Positions 16,482 through 25,432 of a stretch of DNA of 64,000 nt are shown here, piece by piece. The notes beneath the pieces were generated by a model that did not search any database, was not told the DNA's origin, and saw nothing but the letters and a program-made list of their open reading frames with translations. Location of the stretch: NCBI GenBank assembly GCA_965662045.1, contig CBFIGE010000003.1:101563-165562 (forward strand), in the 5' to 3' direction. Positions within the stretch are counted from its first letter, which is position 1, and each line of letters opens with the position of its first letter. The translations under genes were made by a program, and so were the position numbers. The stretch comes from UBA3478 sp965662045 (GTDB lineage: Bacteria; Bacteroidota; Bacteroidia; Flavobacteriales; Flavobacteriaceae).

Positions 16482-17537
16482 ATGAAAAAGTTCGTATTTG
16501 GCAAAAGCTCAAAAATTTTAATCACTGCAATATTCTTAGTTGTATTGGTTTACGCTTTAGGCCCCCAACCCAAGATTACCGAGGACAAACAACTTCCGAA
16601 ATTAGAGGTATCCATAGAGAATATCGAAACTTATATCGACCAAAAAGAACGAAAAGTAAAAGGCTTAAAGCCTGATAATGAATCCGAAATTATTTGGGCT
16701 GACCAGGCTGGTGTAAAGACCAAATACAGTATTGTCTATCTTCACGGGTGGTCTGCCTCAAAACAAGAAGGTGCTCCTGTACATTACCGTCTAGCTGAAA
16801 CATTTGGTGCCAATTTATACTTGCCTCGGTTATATGCGCATGGAATTGAAAAGCAAGTTCCTTTTGAAGAATTAACTGCAGATAAACTGATAAAATCAGC
16901 AAAGGAGGCAATTGCTTATGGACAACTTTTAGGTGAAGAACTGATAGTTGTTTCAACATCTACAGGAGGTTCACTTGCCTTGTATCTTGCCTCAGAAATT
17001 GAAAATTTAAAGGCGATGGTATTGTATTCTCCCAATATTGAAATTTACAGTTCTACAGCTAAGATTTTAGATAAACCATGGGGAGCTCAAATTGCAAAAA
17101 AAATTCAGAGATCTGATCAGTTTTACCCTGATGTTCCACATCGCAGAAAACCATTTTGGAATGATCATTACGCTGTTTCGGCACTGCCTGAGCTTCAAGC
17201 TTTTTTAAGTACACACATGAATAAGGCTACCTTTGAAACAGTCGACGAACCTCTATTTTTAGGATACTACTATAAAAACGAAGAGGAACAGGACAAGGTG
17301 GTGAGTGTCGATGCAATGCTTGAGATGTACCAAGAAATAGCTACGCCTGAGTCAAAAAAATATAAAGTGACCTTTCCAGAATCAGGAAATCATATTATTG
17401 CGAGTCCTTTGGCTTCTGCTGCAGTAGAAGAGGTATATCAAGAGACTGCTCAATTTCTTATCAACACTGTAGGTCTTGTAGTTGCCTCTCCAACAGACAA
17501 CAAACGCAACAATGCTGAAGACTATCCTCAGTTGTAG
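16482..17537 (+). CDS. Membrane-anchored or exported alpha/beta hydrolase
   Basis: A 351-residue protein with one N-terminal hydrophobic helix (about 12-28), then an alpha/beta-hydrolase fold: oxyanion loop HGWSAS, nucleophile elbow VSTSTGGSLALYLA, and C-terminal His in SGNHII. The elbow reads S-x-S-x-G instead of the standard G-x-S-x-G, which some esterase families tolerate. The substrate is unknown. It is divergent from the NRAMP gene, and its end overlaps the last 10 bases of the minus-strand redox operon. Confidence 0.75.
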   Translation: MKKFVFGKSSKILITAIFLVVLVYALGPQPKITEDKQLPKLEVSIENIETYIDQKERKVKGLKPDNESEIIWADQAGVKTKYSIVYLHGWSASKQEGAPVHYRLAETFGANLYLPRLYAHGIEKQVPFEELTADKLIKSAKEAIAYGQLLGEELIVVSTSTGGSLALYLASEIENLKAMVLYSPNIEIYSSTAKILDKPWGAQIAKKIQRSDQFYPDVPHRRKPFWNDHYAVSALPELQAFLSTHMNKATFETVDEPLFLGYYYKNEEEQDKVVSVDAMLEMYQEIATPESKKYKVTFPESGNHIIASPLASAAVEEVYQETAQFLINTVGLVVASPTDNKRNNAEDYPQL

Positions 17538-18004
17538 TAAAACACCAACCAGATATGCAATCCAACGCCCACGACAAGTAGTGAGACACCTATAATGTGA
17601 AGGCTCAACAAAAGATTGAGGACCCTAGATTTAGATTTATAGCTGTATTCAAGAAGTAATCCAATCAGCTGATTAAAAAGGTATAAACTCGCCAAGGCAA
17701 ATAAAAACCCATATTCAGGTTTAATCGCATGAAAGTAAAAAATGATAGGACTATATAGGCCAATTTTGTTGTGTTGTTTTAATTTTTTATCGAATTCTGC
17801 TTCTTTTAAATCAAAAAAGTACCGTTGTACAGGAAGCATCCATTGTATTAAAAACAGACCAAAGAGCAAAAAACCTGTACTGTTTTTATACCAATCATTA
17901 TGCTGCAATGATTCTAAGGGTTCCCAAGACCAATTCAATTCGTATTGAATGAGATACAAAAGCAGTGAAGAGAATCCTATGAATCGTTGTTTAAAACTCA
18001 TCAA
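17528..18004 (-). CDS. Small four-helix membrane protein, putative b-type heme protein
   Basis: A 158-residue protein with four predicted helices (near 8-22, 42-60, 92-116 and 128-154). Histidines occur within or beside helices (Y-F-H-A near 92, SLHIIG near 135, GLHIWL near 147), the pattern expected of a diheme or single-heme cytochrome b. No family name can be given from memory with confidence. It overlaps the upstream c-type cytochrome gene by 14 bases and forms the last gene of a three-gene redox operon, which makes an electron-transfer role the best inference. Confidence 0.6.
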   Translation of the reverse strand: MMSFKQRFIGFSSLLLYLIQYELNWSWEPLESLQHNDWYKNSTGFLLFGLFLIQWMLPVQRYFFDLKEAEFDKKLKQHNKIGLYSPIIFYFHAIKPEYGFLFALASLYLFNQLIGLLLEYSYKSKSRVLNLLLSLHIIGVSLLVVGVGLHIWLVFYYN

Positions 18005-18821
18005 GTCGAATCATATAGTCAGCAATAACAGCTGCAGTTAACTGTTGTACAGAGTCTGCAAATCGTTCACGAGAAGGGAGATAATATCCTTCGTCGGGCC
18101 AATTTTCGCCAATGCTGGGCTTTTCATTTTGGGTGAACTTTTGTGTCTCTGAGAGGTAATGAGCATAAGTCGTAAGCGCAGCAGTTTGATAGACTTGAAC
18201 CCACTCTACTACCTCATCTGTGGAGAGCGAATCTTTAGGGTAGGACCATGTTGTTGCGCCCATGATATCTCCTAATTTCCAATCGTCTTTAGAAGTGTTT
18301 GGATGTTCGTTGTGACAACTGACACATGCCGCTGCGGAAGCGATGTCTGGAAACATTGCAATGTGTCTTTCAGAACCTGTATCATAAAAAAATCGAGGCT
18401 TTCTATCAGTTCTAATTTCTTGAAATTTCTCAGCTTGAATGCCACTAAATTTATTTGATTTTTCAATTGGAAAGTCAGAGCCTAGATAGAGTCCAAGTGG
18501 AATAGGCCTTTTTTCAATTTCTTGAGATGTTCCTCGTAAAAATAGAGCGGGTAGTGGTCCGGCTTCCACTTTTTTATCTTGCCAATCTTCATCAAAGTTT
18601 AATCCATTGTCTTTGCCCTTACCTACAATAGCTTTAGTATAAAGGGTACGATAGGAATCGTTTAAGTGGGCGAGTAATTCAAAAGCTTCTTCAACGGAAT
18701 AGGTTTTCTTTTTGAGTGCCTTATCTTGAGAAAATGGCGCTGGAGCGGTAACGAAAAGATATACATTCAGTGCTATTAGAAGCAGAATAAGAAGGCTGTA
18801 GAATAACGTTTTCTTTGTCAT
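17991..18821 (-). CDS. DUF3365 (Tll0287-like) periplasmic c-type heme protein
   Basis: A 276-residue protein with an N-terminal hydrophobic anchor or signal (about 5-26) and one c-type heme site CVSCH (near 166-170) in AAACVSCHNEHP, followed by the DW..GD..GA pattern (SKDDWKLGDIMGATTW) seen in DUF3365/Tll0287-like heme sensor or redox domains. It lies 3 bases after the large flavo-heme fusion gene and overlaps the small membrane gene, so the three are co-transcribed. A likely role is periplasmic electron carrier or redox sensor; this is inference. Confidence 0.78.
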   Translation of the reverse strand: MTKKTLFYSLLILLLIALNVYLFVTAPAPFSQDKALKKKTYSVEEAFELLAHLNDSYRTLYTKAIVGKGKDNGLNFDEDWQDKKVEAGPLPALFLRGTSQEIEKRPIPLGLYLGSDFPIEKSNKFSGIQAEKFQEIRTDRKPRFFYDTGSERHIAMFPDIASAAACVSCHNEHPNTSKDDWKLGDIMGATTWSYPKDSLSTDEVVEWVQVYQTAALTTYAHYLSETQKFTQNEKPSIGENWPDEGYYLPSRERFADSVQQLTAAVIADYMIRLDEF

Positions 18822-18824
18822 AGT

Positions 18825-20507
18825 TTATTCGTCTAATATAGCCATATAGGTCTTGACTCCACCAAAAGGATCAGCACCCCCTCGGAAGTAGTCTTTTAAT
18901 TCTTTTTTAGAAATAGTGTCTTTTATGGCTACAGGAACTTGCATTTCATGATTTCCGTGAAAGTCATGGCATTGAATGCAGGTGTCCCATTTGTTTTGTA
19001 AAATTAAATCAGCGTGTTTAAAGTCAATAGGGTCGTTTTTAATTTCGGTATCATTGTGACAATTCACGCAAAAGTCTACTTGTTCAAATTTCACCCTTCG
19101 ACCGAGGTGTTCCCCGTGACAGCTCGTACAATTTTGAGCCTGTATTTGAGCGATAGCCTCTTTAAATCGGGGTTCATTGAAGCGATGAGTTGGATGTCGG
19201 TCATTTGGGCGTTGATGACATTTTAAACACTGCTCGTTATCAACCTTTTTATTTCCAAATGTGGTGAAATCAAAGCTGGCCTGAAGTAATTCTTTGGTGT
19301 TGTGCTGTAATTGTTGCCTTAGTGTGCCATCAGCGCTGCTGTGACATTGTACACAGCTCAAGTCTTCATGTCCAGTATTGAATTCACCCTTGGCCAAGAA
19401 CACTTCGTTGCTTGGGTGTTGAATGGGAATCAGGAGTAGTAAGGCTAGTAGTAGCCCAAACACGATAAGCAAATTTCTGTCGCTCCATAAAGATTGAATC
19501 CATGGAATGTCAAAGCTCAGTTTAAGATTTGAATCATTCGCACCTGTTTGGCAGGTCAAGATTTTTCGACTACTAGTAGGCGGAAAGACTTCTCCTTTTT
19601 TTACGATGGCCTTACAACTTTGACAATTACCTGATTTACAGTTGTGCTGAATATGCAGTCCGGCATTAAGACAGGCATCTAAAAGAGTTTGATTTGCGGC
19701 AACAAAAATCTGCTTTTGCTCTTTGTTAATTTCAATCTCAATTTGCTGTTGTGTTGTTTTTAAGTCCAGTTCTATAAAAAACTTTTCAAACTTCAAATGC
19801 TTAAAGCTGACCTTAATATCTTGTAAGAAGATTCTTAAATTATCAATAATTATTGGGGGACCACTCGCCAAAAAACAAGTATTGAGACTTTCAATACTAT
19901 ACTTATCAAACAGTCCTTTTAGACTATTTACAGTGAGTCGGAATTTTTCAAATTCTTCTGATAAGCTTTCTTCTAAACCATAGATTATTTTAAAGTTGGG
20001 CCAATCATTTTGAAGTTGATCTAGTTCCTGTTTGTATATGATTTCTTCTTCTGTTTTATTTCCGTAAATGAGTATAATCGTTCCGGGATAAGCCTGCGTT
20101 TTTAATTCTTCTATTAGGTTTAGAATGGGTGTAATTCCACTACCACCACTTAAAAAAACGAATTGTTTGTAGGTTTTTCTGTCTTTTTTTGAAATTTGAA
20201 ATTCGCCCTGAGGCTCACTAGCCCTTAAATTGTCTCCGATTTGAAAGTTTTTAATTAGGCGATTAGAGAACCAGCCATTATCAACTTTTTTAACCGCAAT
20301 ACTGAATGAGTTTTCCGGTGGATTGAACTTGCTGATGGAATAATTTCTGGCTTGAGTTACCTTTTCGTCAGAGATTTTAAGCGTTATATATTGACCTGGT
20401 TGAGGTTGAAAATATCTTTTGTGTTTTTTTGGTAATTCCAAAGTGAATTCAACACAAAGTGGTGTTAAATTTCTTTTATGGATGATTTTAACTTCTACAA
20501 AATTCAC
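18825..20507 (-). CDS. Fusion: FAD/NAD(P) reductase + 2Fe-2S ferredoxin + membrane helix + pentaheme cytochrome c
   Basis: A 560-residue protein. Residues 1-105 are the FAD-binding barrel (RNYSIS at 54-59); 110-230 the NAD(P)-binding domain (GGSGITP at 121-127); 250-335 a plant-type 2Fe-2S ferredoxin with C290, C295, C298 and C319; 345-362 a single membrane helix; and 380-525 a heme region with five CxxCH sites at 385, 427, 460, 480 and 510. There is no signal peptide, so the flavin and Fe-S parts should stay in the cytoplasm and the hemes reach the periplasm. Electrons could thus cross the membrane within one polypeptide chain, which would need help from a membrane heme such as the small protein two genes downstream. 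This is the first gene of the operon. I know each domain but not this exact fusion. Confidence 0.85.
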   Translation of the reverse strand: MNFVEVKIIHKRNLTPLCVEFTLELPKKHKRYFQPQPGQYITLKISDEKVTQARNYSISKFNPPENSFSIAVKKVDNGWFSNRLIKNFQIGDNLRASEPQGEFQISKKDRKTYKQFVFLSGGSGITPILNLIEELKTQAYPGTIILIYGNKTEEEIIYKQELDQLQNDWPNFKIIYGLEESLSEEFEKFRLTVNSLKGLFDKYSIESLNTCFLASGPPIIIDNLRIFLQDIKVSFKHLKFEKFFIELDLKTTQQQIEIEINKEQKQIFVAANQTLLDACLNAGLHIQHNCKSGNCQSCKAIVKKGEVFPPTSSRKILTCQTGANDSNLKLSFDIPWIQSLWSDRNLLIVFGLLLALLLLIPIQHPSNEVFLAKGEFNTGHEDLSCVQCHSSADGTLRQQLQHNTKELLQASFDFTTFGNKKVDNEQCLKCHQRPNDRHPTHRFNEPRFKEAIAQIQAQNCTSCHGEHLGRRVKFEQVDFCVNCHNDTEIKNDPIDFKHADLILQNKWDTCIQCHDFHGNHEMQVPVAIKDTISKKELKDYFRGGADPFGGVKTYMAILDE

Positions 20508-20612
20508 GTCTTACTATAAAGCTCTTAAAATAGGATACGACTAATAAAAATAGAGTATTCACAATAGACAAGCCGTTTTTATTTGACCTTTTAAATTTGA
20601 AAAAGAGCTAAT

Positions 20613-21404
20613 CTAGGCTAAGATTTCTATTTTGGCTCCAACATGAATTTCACCATTATTGCGCTGTACAGCGTTTTGTCCAAATAAGATTTCATTATTA
20701 ATCTTACGATAGCTACTAAGTGTTTTTAAAGGTTCGTCTCCTTTTTCTCCTGTATCCGGATTCACTGTGGTTAGAACACAACGCTTACAAGGTTTGACTA
20801 AGTCAAAAATTACTTCCCCAACTCTTATAGTTCTCCAAGAATCTTCTTCAAATGCTTGACTCGCATTTATGACTAGATTTGGTCTGAAACGTTTCATGCT
20901 AATGGCATTTCGCAACTTCGAATTAAGGTCTTCTAGAGATTGCTCTGAAATAATTAAGAAGGGATAAGCATCTGAGAAACCGGTGATATGATTTGAGGTA
21001 TGCTCAAACTTTTCGACCAACCTTTTAGTGCTATCAGGCATATATACAAGTCTGCATGATTTACCTAATTTGGAGCTGAACCAAGAGTCAAGCTGTTTAT
21101 CTACTAAATAAGCCATACAGCTGTCGTTCCAAATACGTACTTCTACTGAAAAGTTTGAGTGTCCTTCGAGAGGAACTTGAGTTTTTTCTCCCTCAAATTC
21201 TAATTCAATATGGTTTTTGCGCAAATGCGAACGAAACAATGCCATACGCTGTTCAGTCCGTTGGGTAATAAAATTATTTTTTTGGTCAATAAGCATCCAT
21301 CTTCGATCAAGAGCTAATCCTCTATCTTGGACTTGACAAGTCTGATGAGCAATTCCTTGAATGGATTTAATTGGGTAAGAGTAAAGTGCTGTTAATGTAT
21401 GCAA
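20613..21404 (-). CDS. MOSC domain protein (YcbX/mARC-like)
   Basis: A 263-residue protein with an N-terminal MOSC beta-barrel domain (LYSYPIKSIQGI at 7-18, DRRWMLID) and a C-terminal MOSC domain carrying the conserved Cys in KPCKRCVLTTVNPDTG (about 210-225). These proteins bind molybdenum cofactor and reduce N-hydroxylated compounds using an electron-transfer partner. Unlike E. coli YcbX there is no C-terminal ferredoxin domain. The adjacent flavin/2Fe-2S fusion gene (105 bases downstream on the same strand) could in principle supply electrons, but that is speculation. Confidence 0.9.
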   Translation of the reverse strand: MHTLTALYSYPIKSIQGIAHQTCQVQDRGLALDRRWMLIDQKNNFITQRTEQRMALFRSHLRKNHIELEFEGEKTQVPLEGHSNFSVEVRIWNDSCMAYLVDKQLDSWFSSKLGKSCRLVYMPDSTKRLVEKFEHTSNHITGFSDAYPFLIISEQSLEDLNSKLRNAISMKRFRPNLVINASQAFEEDSWRTIRVGEVIFDLVKPCKRCVLTTVNPDTGEKGDEPLKTLSSYRKINNEILFGQNAVQRNNGEIHVGAKIEILA

Positions 21405-21547
21405 TGGACAACTTCATTTTGATAAATCAAATTTAGTATAGATTTTGATTTGTCGACCTACATATGAAACTCATTCTAGAATTAGTCGCAAATAAATTAA
21501 TCTTTTAAAGAAATCGTTTATTCTTAAATCACCAACAGATTCCACTT

Positions 21548-22669
21548 TTATTCTTTTATCAATTCCAATACCTTTTCCAAAGGCAGTTTAGAAATGATTC
21601 GACCCTTTTGACCTTGAAGCTTTTCGGCGGCAAAAAGCGAATTGATAATCGCCTCTTCTGTAGCTTCTATGGTTGCAAGAAATATAGGACTCATGGCTTG
21701 ATTGTTTAATAGGAGAGGTCTATACGTACTTGATTTTGGACTATATGGAATAAAGTTTTCTTCGGCTACAGATATGGCAATTACATAATCTCCACTTCCA
21801 TTTGAAGCAATACCCCCTGTCTTGGCTAAGCCCATAATTGCTCTTTTTGCCACGCGTTCTAAATTTCTTGAATCTAAGGGCGCATTTGTAATAACTACAA
21901 TCATACAAGAGCCGTCGGCATTGTTAAATACGTGATCTTGAAATGAAAACTGTTGTAAGGCTTTGCCGATAGGCGCGCCATTTATTTCTAATACTCCTCC
22001 AAAATTACTTTGCACTAATACGCCTACGGTATAGCCCCCCAATGAGGCCGGTAACACTCTAGACGAAGTTCCTATACCTCCTTTAAAACCAAAACTTATG
22101 GTTCCCGTACCTGCGCCTATATTTCCCTCTGTGACCTCTTTACTACTAGCATTTTTAATAGCTGACAATACGTGTGATTTTTGAATGTGCATGCCTCTGA
22201 TATCATTCAGATAACCATCGTTTGTTTCACCTACCAATGGATTCACTGACCTTACATCTTTATTATCTTCTTGTTCTAGAGTATATGAAATCAACGCTGA
22301 GGCAGCCTCTGGAACGCTTAATGTATTGGTCAAAACAATGGGCGTTTCTATATTACCCAGTTCTTTAACTTGAGAATAACCTATGAGTTTTCCAAAACCA
22401 TTAGCTATATATATTGCTGCGGGAACCTTATTTTGGAAAATATTTTTTTGGTGTGGAATAATGGCAGTGACTCCCGTTCGAATCGAATCACCTTCGATTA
22501 GTGTTGTGTGACCGACAGCAACTCCTTTGACATCTGTAATTGCATTTAGGGTTCCTGGCTTAAAAATTCCAATTTTAACTCCGTAATCTCTAGCCCTTTT
22601 CTCTTGTGAAAAGCTGTGCATGCTTGACATCAAAAAAAGAAAGACTAATAGTATTTTTTTTAAATTCAT
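21548..22669 (-). CDS. P1 family peptidase (DmpA/BapA type), exported
   Basis: A 373-residue protein with signal peptide MNLKKILLVFLFLMSSMHSFSQ. The conserved P1 start follows (DYGVKIGIFKPGTLNAITDVKG), then VGHTTL, and a Gly-Asn-Ser-type nucleophile region near IASNGSGDYVIAIS (about 295-308). DmpA-like enzymes are N-terminal-nucleophile aminopeptidases that self-cleave before the catalytic Ser and release small or beta-amino acids. It abuts the AhpD-like gene (0-base gap), and both sit behind the MFS gene. Confidence 0.9.
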   Translation of the reverse strand: MNLKKILLVFLFLMSSMHSFSQEKRARDYGVKIGIFKPGTLNAITDVKGVAVGHTTLIEGDSIRTGVTAIIPHQKNIFQNKVPAAIYIANGFGKLIGYSQVKELGNIETPIVLTNTLSVPEAASALISYTLEQEDNKDVRSVNPLVGETNDGYLNDIRGMHIQKSHVLSAIKNASSKEVTEGNIGAGTGTISFGFKGGIGTSSRVLPASLGGYTVGVLVQSNFGGVLEINGAPIGKALQQFSFQDHVFNNADGSCMIVVITNAPLDSRNLERVAKRAIMGLAKTGGIASNGSGDYVIAISVAEENFIPYSPKSSTYRPLLLNNQAMSPIFLATIEATEEAIINSLFAAEKLQGQKGRIISKLPLEKVLELIKE

Positions 22670-23269
22670 TTAATAGCTGTGTTTTCCGATAACCCATCCA
22701 TTGGAGCCAAGGATATCATCTGCTGAATCTGCTGCATCTTTTTCTAAGGCCGTTCCCATACTGTCGTTCCATCTATTGAGATATCCAAAAAGGGCGACTA
22801 CGCCTAAAATTTCAACAACCTCACCTTGATCAAAATGTTGGCGTGCAGCCTCAGCTATCTCATCGTTTACACCGTTGGGTACTTGTGATGCGGCTATCGC
22901 TAGATCAAACATAGCTCGATCTGCTTCTGAAAATGCCTTGTGTTTTTTGTAGTCCCATAGATGGAGCATTCGCTCTTGAGACGAGCCGTATCGCTCTGCA
23001 GCACGTATGGCATGAGCTTCACAATAACGACACCCGGTAGTCATACTTGATAGGTATGCAATCTCTCGTTTCATAGCACTTGTAATGCGCCCTTTATTTT
23101 CCATGACAGCTTGATTCATTTCAACAAATGCATTGGCTATTCGAGGTCTATGCATCATGGTAAATAGGCTATTTGGTGTGAATCCCAAGGTTTCCTCATA
23201 AAATTCAGCCATGGTTTGAGCTTGCTTCGTGGCATTTCGGTCTAGGGGAGAAACTAAAGGTTTTTTCAT
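22670..23269 (-). CDS. AhpD-like carboxymuconolactone decarboxylase family protein
   Basis: A 199-residue all-helical protein with the AhpD core CRYCEAHAIRAA: two Cys separated by two residues and a following His (near 77-83). Such proteins act as peroxidase-linked thiol relays or are of unknown function. The cysteine pair is intact, so a redox role is plausible. It lies 10 bases downstream of the MFS transporter and directly before the P1 peptidase, so the three probably share a transcript. Confidence 0.88.
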   Translation of the reverse strand: MKKPLVSPLDRNATKQAQTMAEFYEETLGFTPNSLFTMMHRPRIANAFVEMNQAVMENKGRITSAMKREIAYLSSMTTGCRYCEAHAIRAAERYGSSQERMLHLWDYKKHKAFSEADRAMFDLAIAASQVPNGVNDEIAEAARQHFDQGEVVEILGVVALFGYLNRWNDSMGTALEKDAADSADDILGSNGWVIGKHSY

Positions 23270-23279
23270 AGAAGTGATA

Positions 23280-24506
23280 TTAAAGATTAGATTTGTCGGT
23301 TAATGCTCTAAAGCGCAAAGAGGCCAGTATTCCTATAAATGCAAAAATAGCCAAAAGCAAAAATACCAGTTGATGACCTAGTAGCCCAGGATAGTTATCT
23401 AACAAAACTCCCATTACAGGTCCCATGAAAATATCTGGGGTATAACCGACTACAGAAATGATCCCCACTGCTGTTCCCGTAAAAGCATAGGGAATATGTC
23501 CTTCTTGAATCGAGGCGAAGTAGAGTGTTCTCAAGCCATAAGTCGCAATGGCCGTGATAATTAAAGAAAAAATAAAAAAACTACTCAAAGGAGCTATGAG
23601 CTGACCTGAAGCAAATAATAGTGCTCCACATAAAAGCAGTCCGAACCCTCTAACGAGCCATTTAGAACTTGACGATTTATCGGCGGCAAATCCTATTATA
23701 ACACAAATGAGAGGGCGCAAGTACATTTGATAGGAACCAACTTTTGCTGCATCTACTTCGTTAAACAACATTATTTCTGCTGCATATAGAGAAAGAATAT
23801 CTGTTACCTTATAGCCGCAATAAGCACAAAGAACAATAACAATCAATAGTCCAACAGCCGGAAATCGTGAAACTTTTAAGATGGTTTGAAAGGAATTGTT
23901 TAAGATAAAGTTCGCTTCTTTATCGACTTGCCTCGTATTTTCTAAAAAGAAAAAAACTAAAACCCCAACTAGCATAATCATTGCTGAGGTGTATAAAATT
24001 ACCGTTTTGAAAGCCTCTCTTTTCTGGGTAAACGAAGTGCTGATAACATCTTCGGGTATGAGGTGAGCAAATATAAAAATACCTAAAGCTCCAATCGACG
24101 CAGCCACAGCACCTCGACCACCTTCCAAAAATCCAAAGGCTTTTCCTTGATTCGATGTGCCTCCCCAGTTTCTTGTGGCCTTAATCATGGCAGACCAAAA
24201 CAAAAATGTCGTAGAAAAGCCCCAGTATCCATAAAGCCATTGCAACTGATTAAAATTTGGAAATTGGGCCAGAACTAATCCTCCTAAAGCTGTTAAGCAA
24301 AGGGCTGTACCCATCAATTTACGAGGTTCGTACTTGTCCGCTAATGTTCCTCCCAACAGGTAAGAGACCAGCGCAATAATACCATAAGTGGAGTATAGGG
24401 TGCCTAATTGTAAATTATCCAATTGAAATACCTCTAAAAATGTAGGTCTAAAAATACGCGCTAATAAAAAGGGCAATGTAAAAACACATTCTCCCGCAGT
24501 CATCAA
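23280..24506 (-). CDS. Major facilitator superfamily transporter
   Basis: A 408-residue protein from ATG 24506 with about 12 helices and the loop 2-3 signature GGTLADKYEPRKLMG. Its organisation recalls the organophosphate/sugar-phosphate antiporter or nitrate-type branches, but the substrate cannot be named. The start is uncertain: the frame is open 15 codons further upstream, to a TAG at 24552-24554 that is the stop of the preceding gene in the same frame. The extra codons (including TTG at 24507-24509) would complete the first helix (SILTIILL before MTAGECV). A non-ATG start upstream is therefore likely. Confidence 0.85.
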   Translation of the reverse strand: MMTAGECVFTLPFLLARIFRPTFLEVFQLDNLQLGTLYSTYGIIALVSYLLGGTLADKYEPRKLMGTALCLTALGGLVLAQFPNFNQLQWLYGYWGFSTTFLFWSAMIKATRNWGGTSNQGKAFGFLEGGRGAVAASIGALGIFIFAHLIPEDVISTSFTQKREAFKTVILYTSAMIMLVGVLVFFFLENTRQVDKEANFILNNSFQTILKVSRFPAVGLLIVIVLCAYCGYKVTDILSLYAAEIMLFNEVDAAKVGSYQMYLRPLICVIIGFAADKSSSSKWLVRGFGLLLCGALLFASGQLIAPLSSFFIFSLIITAIATYGLRTLYFASIQEGHIPYAFTGTAVGIISVVGYTPDIFMGPVMGVLLDNYPGLLGHQLVFLLLAIFAFIGILASLRFRALTDKSNL

Positions 24507-24551
24507 AAGAATAATGGTTAAAATCGATTTGAATTTTGAAGTTACAATGGC

Positions 24552-25277
24552 CTACTGAATTTGTACTAGTTCTTTTTCTAAGGCCAGGAGTAATTCTTCG
24601 GCTTCTTTTTTAATTGCAGCTACATGACTTCTATTGGTATTGGAAACCACAATACTTAAACTGACTGCATTTACAAGGTCAAATTCTTTGTCAGGCTCAG
24701 ACAAGCCTTTGTAGAATGTACCGCTTAGACTGTCAAAGAGTTCTAAATCTTTTTCCACGTAGCCAAAGTTTTGGGGTTCAATAACAATGGATGATTTTAT
24801 GATGGGAAAAATTTCTTGGTAGTACACCACATCCATATTAGCATCTACTCTATTTCTGTAATTATTTGAATTTTGATAGTACTTAATGATTTTGGAGGTT
24901 AAGGAATCATTATTTATAAGGTCAAATTGACCGGTGCTTTCGAGTTCATTAAATATGGTATTAACTTCAGGATACTTTTTAGAGTACATTAGTCTACTCA
25001 ATTTGTTGTTGATATCCGCGATGCTACTGAAGTTTTCTTTCTCAATGAATTCATTCAAAATAGAATCGCAATTAGAAATACTACTATTAGAAAACTCTAT
25101 GTGATCTTCAAATAACAGAAGTTGTTTTTCTACATCACTAATAAGGCCAGTGATGTAATGTAATTGTCGAACAGAATCATCCTTACGGGAATCCCATTCA
25201 TTAATCCAAAAAGAAATCGTTATACCCGCAACAATAACCGCGAACTCTAGTAAGTATCTCGTCAGGTATTTCTTCAT
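24552..25277 (-). CDS. DUF6090-like membrane-anchored protein
   Basis: About 241 residues from ATG 25277 (an ATG at 25292 gives five more). It has one N-terminal helix with the characteristic MKKYLTRYLLEFAVIVAG and ITISFWINEWDSRK, then a soluble helical region rich in Asp, Asn and Ser. This start is typical of Bacteroidota proteins of the DUF6090 group, whose function is unknown. The soluble domain should face the periplasm or the cytoplasm depending on topology; positive residues before the helix suggest N-in. It is followed in the same frame by the MFS gene. Confidence 0.75.
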   Translation of the reverse strand: MKKYLTRYLLEFAVIVAGITISFWINEWDSRKDDSVRQLHYITGLISDVEKQLLLFEDHIEFSNSSISNCDSILNEFIEKENFSSIADINNKLSRLMYSKKYPEVNTIFNELESTGQFDLINNDSLTSKIIKYYQNSNNYRNRVDANMDVVYYQEIFPIIKSSIVIEPQNFGYVEKDLELFDSLSGTFYKGLSEPDKEFDLVNAVSLSIVVSNTNRSHVAAIKKEAEELLLALEKELVQIQ

Positions 25278-25406
25278 TGCTAAAAAGTACAATAAAATGG
25301 AACCCCTTCAAAATAAAATCAGTTTATAAAGATGCTAAAACGGTAGACTTCGATGATTTAATAAAAACTAAATATTAATTTCCCTAATTAGCTTTCAGGA
25401 TTAACT

Positions 25407-25414
25407 TACTTTTG
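25407..25414 (+). promoter_or_regulatory. Promoter minus-7 element TACTTTTG of the SulP gene
   Basis: TACTTTTG is a full match to TAnnTTTG. It covers the upstream TTG at 25412, so transcription should begin near 25420, which rules that TTG out as start codon and favours GTG at 25433. Confidence 0.5.
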
Positions 25415-25432
25415 CCGCTTAATTTTTTTGAG

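Noticed and set aside
20508..20612. Regulatory element between the MOSC gene and the redox operon
   Set aside because: No TAnnTTTG box in the correct orientation, hairpin or repeat could be supported.
25412..25432. TTG start of the SulP gene
   Set aside because: The TTG lies within the promoter minus-7 element TACTTTTG; GTG 25433 matches the usual family start.
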